Source of the DNA: Macrobrachium rosenbergii | Lineage: Eukaryota > Arthropoda > Malacostraca > Decapoda > Palaemonidae | Direction of reading: 5' to 3' | Assembly: GCF_040412425.1 (NCBI RefSeq) | Contig: NC_089767.1 | Location: 43,133,009 to 43,197,008 of the forward strand | DNA length: 64,000 bases | Shown here: positions 48,973-61,375 of the stretch, piece by piece | Layout of the letters: every line of letters begins with the position of its first letter | How positions within the stretch are numbered: position 1 is the first letter of the stretch | Program-made: the position numbers and the translations under genes | The notes under the pieces: generated by a model | What the model was told of the DNA's origin: nothing | Seen by the model: the letters and a program-made list of their open reading frames with translations, nothing else | Database searches by the model: none

Positions 48973-49156
48973 CAGTGGTTCTTGACCTGGGGTATCTGTC
49001 GAAACTTTAAACCTCGGGGTACGAGACATGATAGCAAGCAAGATTTGTATCACTAATCCTTTTCATGTTTATATTGTATTTATACTGGATTGGGGTACAA
49101 AAAATGTTCTGGGGTATCAAGGGGCACGGGCACTAAAAAAAGGTTAAGAACCACTG
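48973..49156 (+). mobile_element. hAT-type MITE with perfect 8-bp target duplication
   Basis: Begins CAGTGGTTCTTGACCTGGGG and ends AGGTTAAGAACCACTG, a terminal inverted repeat of about 15 bp. The 8 bp on each side are identical: ACTTAGCA at 48965-48972 and 49157-49164. An 8-bp target duplication plus CAGNG ends is diagnostic of the hAT superfamily. At 184 bp it encodes nothing and would need a transposase elsewhere. Confidence 0.92.
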
Positions 49157-49325
49157 ACTTAGCAGCTAACCATGTTATTGGAGATGACAATTATAAACAT
49201 GCATATATACAAACAGGTTAATAGACTAAGGCTTAATTTCAAGAAACTAACTACGGACAGAAGATCATTACGACTGCATAACCATCTAACTTTTCATGTC
49301 TACCTCTTCATAGAATATATAGATT

Positions 49326-49611
49326 GCATATAGAATTCAGGCCAAAAGCCAAGCACTGGGACCTATGAGGTCATACAGAGCTGAAAGGGATCTTGACAGT
49401 AAAATGAAAGGTGTAACAGGTGGAAAACCTCACAGTGCAAGAATCAATTGTAAGGAGAGGGTGGGAAGTAAGTGGAAGTAAGAGAATATGAAAGGAGGTA
49501 CAGTAAAAGGAACGAAAAGGGGTTATAGCAGCTAGGGGCCGAAGGCACGCTGCAAAGAACCTTAAGTAATGCCTACAGTGCGCCGCATGAAGTGTACTGT
49601 AGGCATTGCGG
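49326..49611 (-). repeat. Family B copy 10 (full length)
   Basis: Near full length. Its hairpin end is followed by TGTAGGCATTGCGGC, an inverted echo of the preceding TAATGCCTACAGTG, extending the hairpin. Confidence 0.85.
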
Positions 49612-50045
49612 CACGTCTACGTTTTTATAGAAGAGAAATATAAAACTAAAATGTGATTCTACATAAATCTCATTCCGTGAGCAAAATTCCAGCTAAAGGC
49701 CACCGTAAACATTTATGTATATATTTTTCCTGCGTCAATATCAATGTTGTTGTCACGTCATTTTATTTCCGGAATCGATCAATCAATCTTCAAGACGGCT
49801 TAACACAAACAACACGGAACGCGGAAACATATACGTGTGTATCTATCACCTTAGCAACACCCTGTAAACAACAGTGCAATATAAACAAAGTTCAGTGCTA
49901 CCAAAGGCTTAAGAAGAGTGAGCATTTTGTTTTCACATTCTTATAAACTACAGGTTTTTCTTATTTTCATTTCTCCAACGTTTAGAACCTCCTGAGAGCC
50001 TCTGTCATCGACATTTCAAGATGAGTTGCGGTGTCCCGAAAGGCG

Positions 50046-50048
<3 letters not shown>
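49612..50048. other. Unique non-coding DNA
   Basis: Nothing recognised. Confidence 0.4.
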
Positions 50049-50113
<65 letters not shown>

Positions 50114-50419
50114 AAAATATTACACCACGAACACAAGAATCACACAACACACTAAGATAATTACGATGACCACCAAAGGAACAAAGAAATAAAATACTAC
50201 CGGCAAAATCAAACAAACAAAACACTGGCAAAAACCACTCAAATAACAAAAAAGAAAATAAATTACAACCAAACTTAAAAAAATAAAGAGAAAAAATAAA
50301 GAAACGACAGGATACTTGAGCCAAATCACTCACAAGGAACAAGACAGATCGGAAGGAACCGCCTGCAGGAGACCTGGCGACTGACACACATTAGGTATGA
50401 CAAACGAACTGACGGTCTG

Positions 50420-50482
<63 letters not shown>
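50049..50482 (+). repeat. Two (GA)n tracts around a 310-bp unique spacer
   Basis: GA at 50049-50107 and 50424-50482. The spacer is A-rich and not duplicated. Confidence 0.9.
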
Positions 50483-50484
<2 letters not shown>

Positions 50485-50906
50485 TTTAAACTTTCAACAG
50501 CTATAGTCAGGTTGAAATCCGGAAGTGAAGAGGGAAGGCCGTTCTTTAATCTCAAGGCCACACAGCCACCACCCAACCCCACCCCACAAATGCCATCAAC
50601 TCAAACCTCCTCCTCCTCCTCCTCCTCTTCCTCCTCCTCATTTACCCCCTCCCCCTTCACCACTCCTAGTTGCCTCTCCCTCTCCATAAACTCCCCCCCC
50701 CCCTCCCAAAGCGTACATACACACGCACATACACACTACGTACACAGTTACACATATACACATGGGGCATTAAACCTTTTGGAGTCTGCGTGGCACGGAT
50801 CTTTGACCAGAGTCGGAACTATTGACAGTGTTCCTGGGGACAAGGTAGACTGGGGGAGGGGTAGAAAGAGGGGGGGGATGGTTCAAGGACGCAGGGTGGG
50901 TAAAGG

Positions 50907-50908
<2 letters not shown>
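50483..50908. other. C-rich unique DNA
   Basis: (TCC)n at 50607-50640, C-run at 50692-50704, ACACA text at 50715-50765. No gene recognised. Confidence 0.4.

Positions 50909-50963
<55 letters not shown>
50909..50963 (+). repeat. (GA)n microsatellite
   Basis: Pure GA. Confidence 0.95.
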
Positions 50964-50966
<3 letters not shown>

Positions 50967-51208
50967 ATGTGAAACAGCACTCTAATATTCATTACTTTTC
51001 GAATTAAAATTGTTACCTGTGCTGTCGATAATAAATGGCTGAGAGCCAAAATGAAGACTTTAAAAGCCCAAAATGGCCGGGGTAGGAACAAAATGTCCGC
51101 CCATATGTATATGCATAAAGTAAACACTAAGAGTCTATACAGGTGAAAAAAAAAAAAACATGTTAAATAGAAAACAAAAACTAACATATACAGAAATCTA
51201 CGAGAAAG

Positions 51209-51239
<31 letters not shown>

Positions 51240-51327
51240 AAGCCAACGACCCGAAAACGAAATGTTAGTTTCAGTATGGTGGTGCCCTCTACCCAACACA
51301 CAGAACCCCCCCAAAACACACATCTCC
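50964..51327. other. Unique DNA
   Basis: Imperfect GAAAGAGA run at 51200-51240. No gene recognised. Confidence 0.4.
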
Positions 51328-51560
51328 TCCTCCTCCTCCTCCTCCTCCTCCTCCTCCTCCTCCTCCTCCTCCTCCTCCTCCTCCTCCTCCTCCTCCTCCT
51401 CCTCCTCCTCCTCCTCTAATATTTTGCCTAATTCTAACAGGTGGTTTAAAGAGTACACTGCTACACTCGAGTGAAGATTCCAATCCCCCTCCGCCCCCTC
51501 TCCCTTCTCCCTCCCTCCCTCCTCCTCCCTCCCTCCCTCCCTCCCTCCCTCCTAATGAAA
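51328..51560 (+). repeat. (TCC)n then (CCCT)n tract
   Basis: TCC at 51328-51416. After a 60-bp break, repeated CCCT at 51483-51552 gives runs of GGGA on the minus strand that fit the four-run quadruplex rule several times over. Confidence 0.9.
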
Positions 51561-51638
51561 ACATTTGTTCAGGGAAGGGAGAAGAAGGGGCATTCTGAAG
51601 AGGGATAAGAGCATTATGTACACCTAGGAGAGTGGTAG

Positions 51639-51639
<1 letters not shown>

Positions 51640-51712
<73 letters not shown>
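51640..51712 (+). repeat. (GA)n microsatellite
   Basis: Pure GA, about 72 bp. Confidence 0.95.
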
Positions 51713-51717
<5 letters not shown>

Positions 51718-51777
51718 AGCTCCTTCGACCAGGAAGCATCCTGCACGACTTTAGGTGACTGTTGAGGGACACTCTTC

Positions 51778-51911
51778 TACCACCACCACCACCGCCGCCG
51801 CCGCTGCTGCTGCTGCTTGCCACCACCAGGAGGTGGTATAGGTTGGTTGGTTGGAAGAGGAAGAAGGAAACGCAGGAGCAGAACAGCAGGAGGAGGAGGA
51901 GGAGGAGGAGG
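51778..51911. repeat. Trinucleotide cluster (CAC)(CGC)(CTG) and (GGA)
   Basis: ACC/CGC/CTG runs at 51778-51817, then (GGA)n at 51890-51912. All three shift by codon-sized steps, so every frame gives homopolymers (Gly, Ala, Gln, Ser). This pattern can mark an exon but is not proof of one. Confidence 0.8.
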
Positions 51912-52008
51912 AGAGAGGAAAGGGTGGCATAGTGGTAGTGACGGTAGGACTTGGTCGAGGGGGAGCCGAGAGGAGACGCCCAAAGACCCCGCCCAAACAC
52001 TCTCTCTC

Positions 52009-52011
<3 letters not shown>

Positions 52012-52070
<59 letters not shown>

Positions 52071-52185
52071 TCCACAGGTGCCTTCCAGGCCCCTGTCAAA
52101 GCCACCTTTCCCTTATGGCTGACTCCATTTCTTCGGTCGATTCGAAACACTGGGGCGGGTTCGAGAATATATATATATATATATA
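52012..52185 (+). other. (CT)n tract with acceptor-like site; speculative exon
   Basis: CT at 52012-52069 leads into CTTCCACAG at 52069-52077, a textbook polypyrimidine tract and 3' splice site. A GTGAGT donor-like site lies at 52186. The 108 bp between are open in two frames, one containing MADSISSVDSKHWGG. The inner end is a (TA)n run, which argues against a conserved exon. Confidence 0.15.
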
Positions 52186-52216
52186 GTGAGTGCTGGGTAT
52201 TAAATTCTGACCTGCG

Positions 52217-52232
52217 GGATGTAGGTCATTTG

Positions 52233-52276
<44 letters not shown>

Positions 52277-52314
52277 ACACACACACACACACACGGACGG
52301 GGAGGGAATGTGAG

Positions 52315-52357
<43 letters not shown>

Positions 52358-52470
52358 GTGTGTATGTGTCAAAGAGAGGGAGAGAGTGAGAGGGGTGTGT
52401 CCATGTGTTTGAGTGTGTATGTATGTATGTATGTACGTGTGTATGTGTATGTGTGTGTGTCTGTACGTGT
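52217..52470 (+). repeat. Compound (GA)n-(CA)n-(TG)n microsatellite
   Basis: GA at 52217-52275, CA to 52295, TG at 52322-52355, then TATG/GTGT runs. Confidence 0.9.
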
Positions 52471-52565
52471 GAGCGCCGAAGCGCATCAGGTGCGCAGCTA
52501 GACGGCGTGGCAGGGCGTGTATACCTCTCCCCACACCCTCTCTCTCTCTCTCTCTCGTTGCTGGT

Positions 52566-53000
52566 GTGGTCGGCCCTTCCCAAGACCACCACCCCTGCCT
52601 GAACCACACCTCCTCCTACTCCTGCTGCTCCTCCTCCTCCTCCTGTTCCTCCTCCTCCCAGCCGACGATAGTTAGCGGGACCCCCATCATCAGTCTCTCG
52701 CCGGGCGTCGTCAGGTACGCTAGTGCGCCGAACTTATTCGAGAATGTAGTGCCTCTTGGGCCATCCATCCCCTTATCACGGCCTCGATGGGCACCCTGTG
52801 ACGCGTCCTACCCCCAAAAGCTTCCCCTCTGGGCCCTCGGAAAAGTGACCACCCCGCCCGCCCGCCGCCCGCCGCCCTACAGCGGCCCTGTGGCACCGGG
52901 CAAGGAAGAAACCGAAGCCACCGCACTCAGTTGGTGGTGGTGGCGGCGCCCGCAGGCGATGCCCTCGCAGTTTAGGAAAGGGGTATCTTTTACCGGGTAG
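52566..53000 (+). CDS. GC-rich open frame, unrecognised; possible exon
   Basis: 144 codons, Ser/Cys-rich from (TCC)n at residues 16-31. Residues 32-144 are non-repetitive (for example TIVSGTPIISLSPGVV, APNLFENVVPLGPSIP) apart from a Pro/Arg stretch and four Trp from GGT repeats. Base composition is far more GC-rich, with many CpG, than elsewhere. I recognise no domain. A donor-like CAG/GTACGC lies near 52713. It could be part of a first exon or 5' UTR, or a chance frame in GC-rich DNA. Confidence 0.15.
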   Translation: MVGPSQDHHPCLNHTSSYSCCSSSSSCSSSSQPTIVSGTPIISLSPGVVRYASAPNLFENVVPLGPSIPLSRPRWAPCDASYPQKLPLWALGKVTTPPARRPPPYSGPVAPGKEETEATALSWWWWRRPQAMPSQFRKGVSFTG

Positions 53001-53473
53001 CGAAGCGATACGAGTCGGGTTTTTTTTTTAAATAAAGTTGCCAAAGACTTTCTAATAGATGTCGCGATTTTTTTTTGCGATTGGACTTAGTATCCCTTTC
53101 CGGACAATTAATCCGAACTTTAAAAGCTAGTATAGTATATCTAAGGGTCGGGAAGACCAGTTTGTAAACAAAAGTATATACTAACAAATAAAAACTCTGA
53201 TTTGTTACTGAAATAAGAGAAGGACGTCCCAATACGTTTGCTGGGCAACACAGCAAGCAGCCTCCTCTTCTCCCTCCTTCTGCTGTTATTGCTGTTCCTT
53301 GCCACAGACCTGATCGGGGATTCGCGTGTGAATGGACCTCTCCTGCTAACGCGTGTCTGAACGCCATTCCGAGGATGGCTCTCTCCTCCTCCTTCTGTGG
53401 TGCTTTTGTACGTGGTCATTCGGACGGTGATGATGGTCCTCCTCCTCATCCTCGACGTATCGTAACCGAAATT
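53001..53473. other. Moderate-GC unique DNA with overlapping frames
   Basis: Minus-strand frames of 125 and 102 codons overlap at 52990-53449 and a + frame starts at 53375 (MALSSSFCGAFVRGHSDGDD). Their mutual overlap means at most one is real. None is recognised. Confidence 0.35.
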
Positions 53474-53780
53474 GATCGTTCCCCTTCGGAGGATTTTATT
53501 TTTTTTTTTTTTTTTTTTTTTTTGTTTTCGTACGAGTACCGAGCTGAAGAAGTAAAAAAAAAGTTCCCCTTCGGAGGATTTTATTATTTTATTTTATTTT
53601 TTTTTTTTTGTACGGGTACCGAGCCGAACAAGTAAACAAAAAGTTCACATTCGGAGGATTTAATTTTTTTAGTTTTTCCATACGAATATCGAACCGAAGT
53701 AAAAAAAAAAAAAAATTCACCTTCGGAGGATTTAATTTTTTTAGTTTTCCCATACGAGTACCGAACCGAAGAAGAGAAAA
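53474..53780 (+). repeat. Minisatellite, unit about 75-80 bp, 4 copies
   Basis: Each unit has TTC(A/C)CCTTCGGAGGATTT, a T-run, TACGAGTACCGA(A/G)C and CGAAGAAGTAAAA. The T-run length differs between units. The TTCGG/CCGAA pairs could close a hairpin around the T-run. Confidence 0.9.
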
Positions 53781-53814
53781 AAGAAGAGAAAAATCAAAAA
53801 GGAGAGAACGCTAA

Positions 53815-54010
53815 CAGGAGCACCGTCGCCGACGCCGCCGAAGGGACAAGAGCTGACGGCGGCGTCCGCCGAAGGAGGGGGAGGTTGCGCCTCTCACTCA
53901 ACTCACTCCTCCGTCACTCACTCGACTCAGGGCGGTGATCCTTCGGAGGACGAGACCCGAACGAACTCAAACAATCTCTTTGCTACTGCCCGAGCCTCTG
54001 GAGGGTGAGA
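53815..54010. promoter_or_regulatory. CpG-rich patch, candidate promoter
   Basis: Dense CpG (GCCGACGCCGCCGAAGG, GACGGCGGCGTCCGCCG) with repeated ACTCACTC motifs that resemble arthropod initiators. No TATA box. The CCTTCGGAGGA motif of the adjacent minisatellite appears again at 53939. Promoter role is inference. Confidence 0.25.
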
Positions 54011-54954
54011 TTTGCAACGGAGGAACAGATAAGATAAATAGAAATGATAAATAGAAACGATACAAGTAGCAATGGACACAAAGCAACACTTTCCATAGAC
54101 AGCATTTTCTCTAAATGTGGAGACCTAGTTTCAACCTGACTTGCTTTTATTAAGCGACCTACAGGAGTATTTTATGCATTAAGTATAGATTTATTTTCGT
54201 GATAATTTAAATACATGTACATAATAGACTTCTCGTTTAGGATATCAACAAACTCTCATTTTATGTGTGTATATTTATATGTATATATATAATATATATA
54301 TATACATATACATACATATATTGTACACACACATAACAGGTTTAATATATCCTCTTTTGCCTCATACAAGATTAACTGTCCTTACCCTTGTATTAACTAG
54401 TATTTACCCATCCATGACTGCACAAAGATGTTCTACACTAACTCGCAGAGTAATTAGCATGTACTCTCAGGCGGAACCACCTTCCTTCCTATATCCCTTC
54501 GTAGAGTTATCATTAGGAACGTGGAATTTCTCTTCCTCTTCCCCCCAGGTGAATTCAACGAGCCAGTAATAAGAAAATGACCATACCCGAACCTGCCATC
54601 TGTTTCGATGGCGAGTTTAAGGAGAATTGAGAAATAACAAGCTCCGATATTACGAGAATTTAGTGCCGTGCCAATAATGAGGATGTTTGTGAGTGCATAT
54701 TTACATGTTTACCCGCAGAGATAAACAAACACAAACATATATATATATGTATGGATGTATGTTTGTATGTATGTTAGTCTGTATGGTGTATTTGTGTAGG
54801 TATGCCAGTCTGTATGATGTGTATATGTATATGTATACGTATATGCACAGTATATAATTATACTGTACATGTATATATAGATATATATTGAATATATTAC
54901 TGACATTTCGGTAGATTTTTCCAAGAGAAAGCTTTTAGGGCAAAGAATAAATGT

Positions 54955-54955
<1 letters not shown>
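54011..54955. other. Unique DNA
   Basis: Short TA/TATG runs near 54270-54330 and 54735-54880. No gene recognised. Confidence 0.4.
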
Positions 54956-55034
<79 letters not shown>

Positions 55035-55075
55035 TATACTGTATATACAATTATATATATATATATATACACTTA
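54956..55075. repeat. (TA)n microsatellite
   Basis: TA at 54956-55032, then ACTGTATATACA-type breaks and more TA. Confidence 0.95.
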
Positions 55076-55425
55076 TATAATTAGCACTACAAAACCTTCA
55101 AAACGTCCAAGTCGCACACACATAACATACCACCCAAAAGACACCTACCTACAAATACCCCGCCCCCCAACCCCACGCGCCCCTTTTAAAATTCCCCGGC
55201 CCAATCCAGAGCAATGAGGATGCACCAAGATCACACACGACGTTAAGAAACAACGGCTAATCGCATTAACGACCCCATGGGAGGCTTAAGACTTCCAGAG
55301 TTTAACGACATAATTATACCATTACGACGATAGAGGTTGTTTATTCCACGCGGATACGATGGAGAGATGAGAAAAAACGCTCTAGGAATTTGTTTTACAG
55401 AACTTTCAATAAGCGAGATACATGC

Positions 55426-55429
<4 letters not shown>
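55076..55429. other. Unique DNA
   Basis: Nothing recognised. Confidence 0.4.
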
Positions 55430-55504
<75 letters not shown>

Positions 55505-55580
55505 ACCACTTGTCGACGAAGATAAATAAAAATTATAAATATTATTAAATAGCTTTTAATGTATACAAAAACATGAGAAG

Positions 55581-55631
<51 letters not shown>

Positions 55632-55692
55632 GAATCACTTTTCGAGAAAGGTGAAAATGATAAATATTAAATAGCTTTTCATATAAATGAAA

Positions 55693-55772
<80 letters not shown>

Positions 55773-55819
55773 GTCGACGGATAAAAAAAAATTATAAATA
55801 TTAAATAACTTACAATATA

Positions 55820-55890
<71 letters not shown>

Positions 55891-56020
55891 ACTTGTCACT
55901 AAAAAAATTATAAATATTAAATAACTTACAATATATACGAGAGAGAGAGAAAAGAGAGAGAGAGAGAACCCACTTGTCGAAAGAGAAAAAATTTTTTTAA
56001 GAACTTGCAATAAGAAAGAT

Positions 56021-56101
<81 letters not shown>

Positions 56102-56147
56102 AGTTCTAAATTTTAAAGAACCTTCAATAAGAAAGACAAATAATGCC

Positions 56148-56189
<42 letters not shown>

Positions 56190-56190
56190 A
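55430..56190 (+). repeat. Composite array: (GA)n plus spacer, 7 units
   Basis: GA tracts at 55430, 55585, 55694, 55823, 55938, 56026 and 56150 are separated by spacers sharing CACTTGTCGA, AATTATAAATATTAAATA and ACTT(A/G)CAATA. The two spacers at 55768-55822 and 55890-55937 are nearly identical. Those at the 3' end have lost the ATTATAAATATTAAATA part. Serine/leucine-rich antisense frames here are artefacts. Confidence 0.95.
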
Positions 56191-56549
56191 CCACTTGTCA
56201 GAGGGGAAAAAATTGCTAACTGCTGATTCAGCATTTTGCTTTTGTGAAGAAAAGGGTCCTCGAACCGACGGGATTCCAGGCAGCGGAATGACTCGAGGCT
56301 CCATTGTTTCTATAGGAAATTTTTTCTCAGATCGAAATAGGTTTTATCGTTGTTCATTTTTCAAGATAAGTGGATTGCCAGATGATTTATTGGAATAATT
56401 ACCAGACAGTTCAATTCGAATCTATGCTTGAGTACTTGAGTAATCACTGGCATTTGACATCTTCAATTTAAACATGTCATTATTTATTCAACTCCAAACT
56501 ATAGGAATATGTATTAATTTCCATTATATTTGGTAAATTCCTTAAATGG
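56191..56549. other. Unique DNA
   Basis: Nothing recognised. Confidence 0.4.
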
Positions 56550-56550
56550 C

Positions 56551-56624
<74 letters not shown>
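56550..56624 (+). repeat. (AAT)n microsatellite
   Basis: Pure AAT. Confidence 0.95.
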
Positions 56625-56626
<2 letters not shown>

Positions 56627-56882
56627 GAAATATAGCTTTATACGAATCATATTATTTCAAACCCTAGAACGCTTGAGGTTAAAAGATTTGACAACAACCT
56701 TGAAATCAAATTATCAGATAAAAATGAAACTGAAGAAAAGAATTGTTCTTGAGAACGTACTCCAAAACTGACTGTTAACTTGAATAAATAATGACGCAGT
56801 TTAAACACAAGAATTTCAGGAATCCATCAACAGCCGAGGATGAAAACGCAACCATTGACGCATAAAACTTTCAGGAACAATT
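56625..56882. other. Unique DNA
   Basis: Nothing recognised. Confidence 0.4.
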
Positions 56883-57120
56883 CTGCCCTAAAATTGAAGG
56901 CTGCAGTATCTGCAAAAATGCAAAACTGAGGAAAATGGCAGGTACTCCCTGACCTTACTACTGATTTTGCAGATACTGCAAATGAGACCCCCTAAATAAA
57001 GCATTGAAGAATCATTCTGAAACTGCAGTAACTTATGTATTAGTGTTTCACGAGCCCAATAGGTGGCTTATCTCAATTTCGAAAATTTTGAAGATACTGC
57101 AGTTTTCCATTTTAGGGTAG
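56883..57120 (+). mobile_element. Family C MITE, copy 4
   Basis: Complete 238-bp copy, CTGCCCTAAAATTGAAGGCT ... CCATTTTAGGGTAG. It is flanked on both sides by AATT, which may be a 4-bp target duplication or an extension of the inverted repeat. Confidence 0.85.
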
Positions 57121-57603
57121 AATTGACTCCTGCCTTGAAAACTTGGGAATGCGGAAAAAACATAATTCCAAATACAGAAAAGAATAAAGCTGTTGGCAGC
57201 CGAATTAAGGTATATGAAAGTAAATTGTAGTATTTCATAAGAATTTGGTATTACTGTTATAGTGGCAATTATGAAAACATTTCACTATAAAAATAATGTA
57301 AATAAACACTTATAATTTTAAATAAAAGAGAAAAAATCAATGAAGAACACATATAATGTAAATTATTTACACTAATAAGCAACATCCTTTATCGAAATGA
57401 TAAAAAAAGGGCTCGTCTTACCAAAATTCAATAAACAGAATAATCTTATAAAGAAAGGCAGTTTTTGAGTTATTCAAGAGATATTATCAAAATAACATAT
57501 CACACATTTATGTATATCTACGTGTCTTAGTATATTTATTTGTATATGCATACATACAGAAATACATAGACACAAACTACATGTATACCGTGTATATATA
57601 CAT

Positions 57604-57607
<4 letters not shown>
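57121..57607. other. Unique AT-rich DNA
   Basis: Nothing recognised. Confidence 0.4.

Positions 57608-57673
<66 letters not shown>
57608..57673. repeat. (TA)n microsatellite
   Basis: Pure TA. Confidence 0.95.
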
Positions 57674-57678
<5 letters not shown>

Positions 57679-57989
57679 CTAATCTGCACACAGAACCATA
57701 ATATCCAATATATAGTTCAACAATGATTTCTAAGCCTCGATATCACAGTAAGTTTTAAAAACCTGAGGAAAAGATATAAAAATGGCACAAAAATTATTAT
57801 TATCCTCCAAAATGACTATCAGTGTAACCAAGACACATTTTAGTTATTTTCGCATTAATCTCAAATGACTGCGCGTGTTTACAGTAAATATTAGACTTTT
57901 CGTAAAGTTAAACAGGAAGGCTTTAGGATTTTCCGCACGTATTTACACTGCGAGCATAATCCCCGTGGAGTTGTATGGCAATGATAACA

Positions 57990-57993
57990 CAAG

Positions 57994-58054
<61 letters not shown>

Positions 58055-58137
58055 AATTTGACTTGCCAGTATTTAATGACAAGCACGCCTTCAATCTTTT
58101 GAAAAGCGTATGAATCTTTGCAGTGAAAATGGTGACT

Positions 58138-58204
<67 letters not shown>

Positions 58205-58314
58205 ACTAGTATTTAGTGGCAACACTCCTTCAATCTTTACAAAAGTATCAATCTTTGTAATGGAATAAAAAAAAATAAAAGCTTATATATCTTTGCACTG
58301 AAAATGACTACATA

Positions 58315-58377
<63 letters not shown>

Positions 58378-58450
58378 TTACTAGTATTTAATGAAAACAC
58401 TCCTTCAATCTTCTGAAAAAACACTTATCAATCTTCGCACTGAAATAAAA
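57990..58450 (+). repeat. Composite array: (GA)n plus spacer, 3 units
   Basis: GA at 57996, 58142 and 58316, each followed by a spacer with CTAGTATTTAATG, ACACTCCTTCAATCTT, AATCTTTGCA(C/G)TGAAA. Spacer length is about 90-115 bp. Confidence 0.9.
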
Positions 58451-59583
58451 ACAAAAAATTGAGAGCTTTTCAAGACTCTAAAATAAATTCTTAAAGGAAA
58501 TCAATACGAGAAGTAATTTTGTACAAAACTCCCTCCCCTCCCTTCTACAACCCCCATCCTCCCTCCACCCTCCACCCCCCCCCCTGCTCCTAAAAAAAAT
58601 ATAATGTACTGGGGAGCATATAACGCGACAATGACCCTCCAACACGCTATGCCCCGTGAAGATATACAACATTACAGGGAGAGAATTTTTTTTTTATTTC
58701 TTTTTCTTATTTTTGCAATTCGACATTCCATCCACGTTTTAGAGCACTGACGATACCCGTAGCGATAATAATCGTGAGAGATAGTTGCGATACTATTGTA
58801 GAAGGACAGTTACGATACTTCGAAGATAGTCAAGGCAGTAAGGTTAAAATGTGTCTATTTCATCAAGTCAAGGTTTCTAGGTATTTTGGCGTTTAATATA
58901 CAATAAATTTTAAAAGGTCTAGTTATTAGGTGTATAATATAATTAATGAAAGTCTGTTATTTGCTGTTTAATACTGAATTATTATGATTACAGAAGCAGT
59001 TAATACTAAGATATATTAGGAAAATACAGCAATTGCCAAACATAACTCCACAAAAAAAACTGATTGCCTTACACTGACATGCGTTTACTTACTTACTTTG
59101 CAAGCACAGTTTGTTTGTACACATGCATGAGTAAATTACACACATACACATACATATATATACATATGTACGTATATATATGTGTATATATATATAACAC
59201 ATGTTCCTACGCTTTACAAATTAAAGAAAAATACAAAACCATCACATTGGAAAGTACTACTTCCAGTACAACACTGGTGTCCCCAATATCTCTGATACCA
59301 CTTAACTAGTGGAAAACCATCATACCCCATTTCGATACCACCACTATCATCTACCTAAATAGCACCACTCCCTACTCTTCCCCCTTTGCCACCACTATAT
59401 GACCTACTTCTTGGATAGCACTGGTCCCCATTCCTCTTATTGATAGCAGGAGTAATTACTAAGCCTTAACGACGTAGGCCTAGCTTCGAGCAGCTCGCGT
59501 TCCTGACCCCAGGTGCTCTAGGCCTAAGACTGAGGTGGAACAATTTCTTCGTTAAGTTTCTTTACGTTGTATGCCTTCATTCA
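58451..59583. other. Unique DNA
   Basis: C-rich patch 58530-58590, short TA/TATG near 59150-59195. No gene recognised. Confidence 0.4.
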
Positions 59584-59618
59584 ATACTTGATAGAGGACA
59601 GCCTACCAAGAGAATGGT

Positions 59619-59677
<59 letters not shown>

Positions 59678-59827
59678 ATTATACTGTATGCTTTCATTCA
59701 ATACTAGAGGACAGCCTACCAAGAGAGTGGCCCATTTCTCTCTCTCTCCCTCTCTCTCTCTCTCACTCTCTCATTATACTGTTATCAGTCACTCAATACT
59801 AGATAGAGGACAGCCTACCAAGAGAGT

Positions 59828-59883
<56 letters not shown>

Positions 59884-59930
59884 TGCTGTATGTAGTCATT
59901 CAATACTAGACAGAGGACAGCCTACCAAGA

Positions 59931-60001
<71 letters not shown>

Positions 60002-60027
60002 TATGCTGTATGCTCATACAATCATGA

Positions 60028-60085
<58 letters not shown>

Positions 60086-60137
60086 GCTGTATGCACTCAT
60101 TCAACACTACATAGAGGACAGCCAACCAAAAGAATGA

Positions 60138-60210
<73 letters not shown>
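59584..60210 (+). repeat. Composite array: (CT)n plus spacer, 6 units
   Basis: Spacer TTCAATACTAGATAGAGGAC then AGCCTACCAAGAGA(A/G)TGGTCC recurs at 59580, 59696, 59792, 59898 and 60098; CT follows each. One unit (60001-60030) keeps only the TGCTGTATGC part. TTATACTGTATG or TTATGCTGTATG opens each spacer. Confidence 0.95.
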
Positions 60211-60570
60211 CCGTTCGTTAGTGCTTAAACATGTGTAAAGCAAGTATTGCAGCCCTTTCCTTTTCATTCTAGATCTCTTTGTAAGCTGCCGTGTATATGT
60301 GTGTTTGTGCGTATGTTTATATGTGTGTGTGTATGTGTGTGTGTGTTTGTGCATGCGTATGTGCGCTATTAGCCCCCTGACAACACAGCCGCCTAATGCT
60401 CTCGATGTAAATGGGCGAGATTTTTTCTTGCAAATGCCAACAGCAATATGGCGTGCCATTGCAATCGAGTATCATTAGCCATTTGCTACAATTATAATAA
60501 GAGCTGTCGTTCATTTGCTCCCTCGTCGAGACAAGAAGCGTTCATCGACGTACTTGTTTGGGCTGTTAAA

Positions 60571-60664
<94 letters not shown>

Positions 60665-60705
60665 TATATATATGTATGTATATATATATATACATATATA
60701 TATAT
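60571..60705. repeat. (TA)n microsatellite
   Basis: TA with TATGTATGTATA break near 60673. Confidence 0.95.
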
Positions 60706-60708
60706 ATC

Positions 60709-61375
<667 letters not shown>

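Noticed and set aside
55243..56194. Leu-Ser-rich frames through (CT)n/(GA)n tracts
   Set aside because: Dinucleotide artefacts (Leu-Ser or Arg-Glu polymers).
59584..60210. CRISPR-like repeat-spacer pattern
   Set aside because: The alternating parts are a simple CT tract and a repeated, not unique, spacer.
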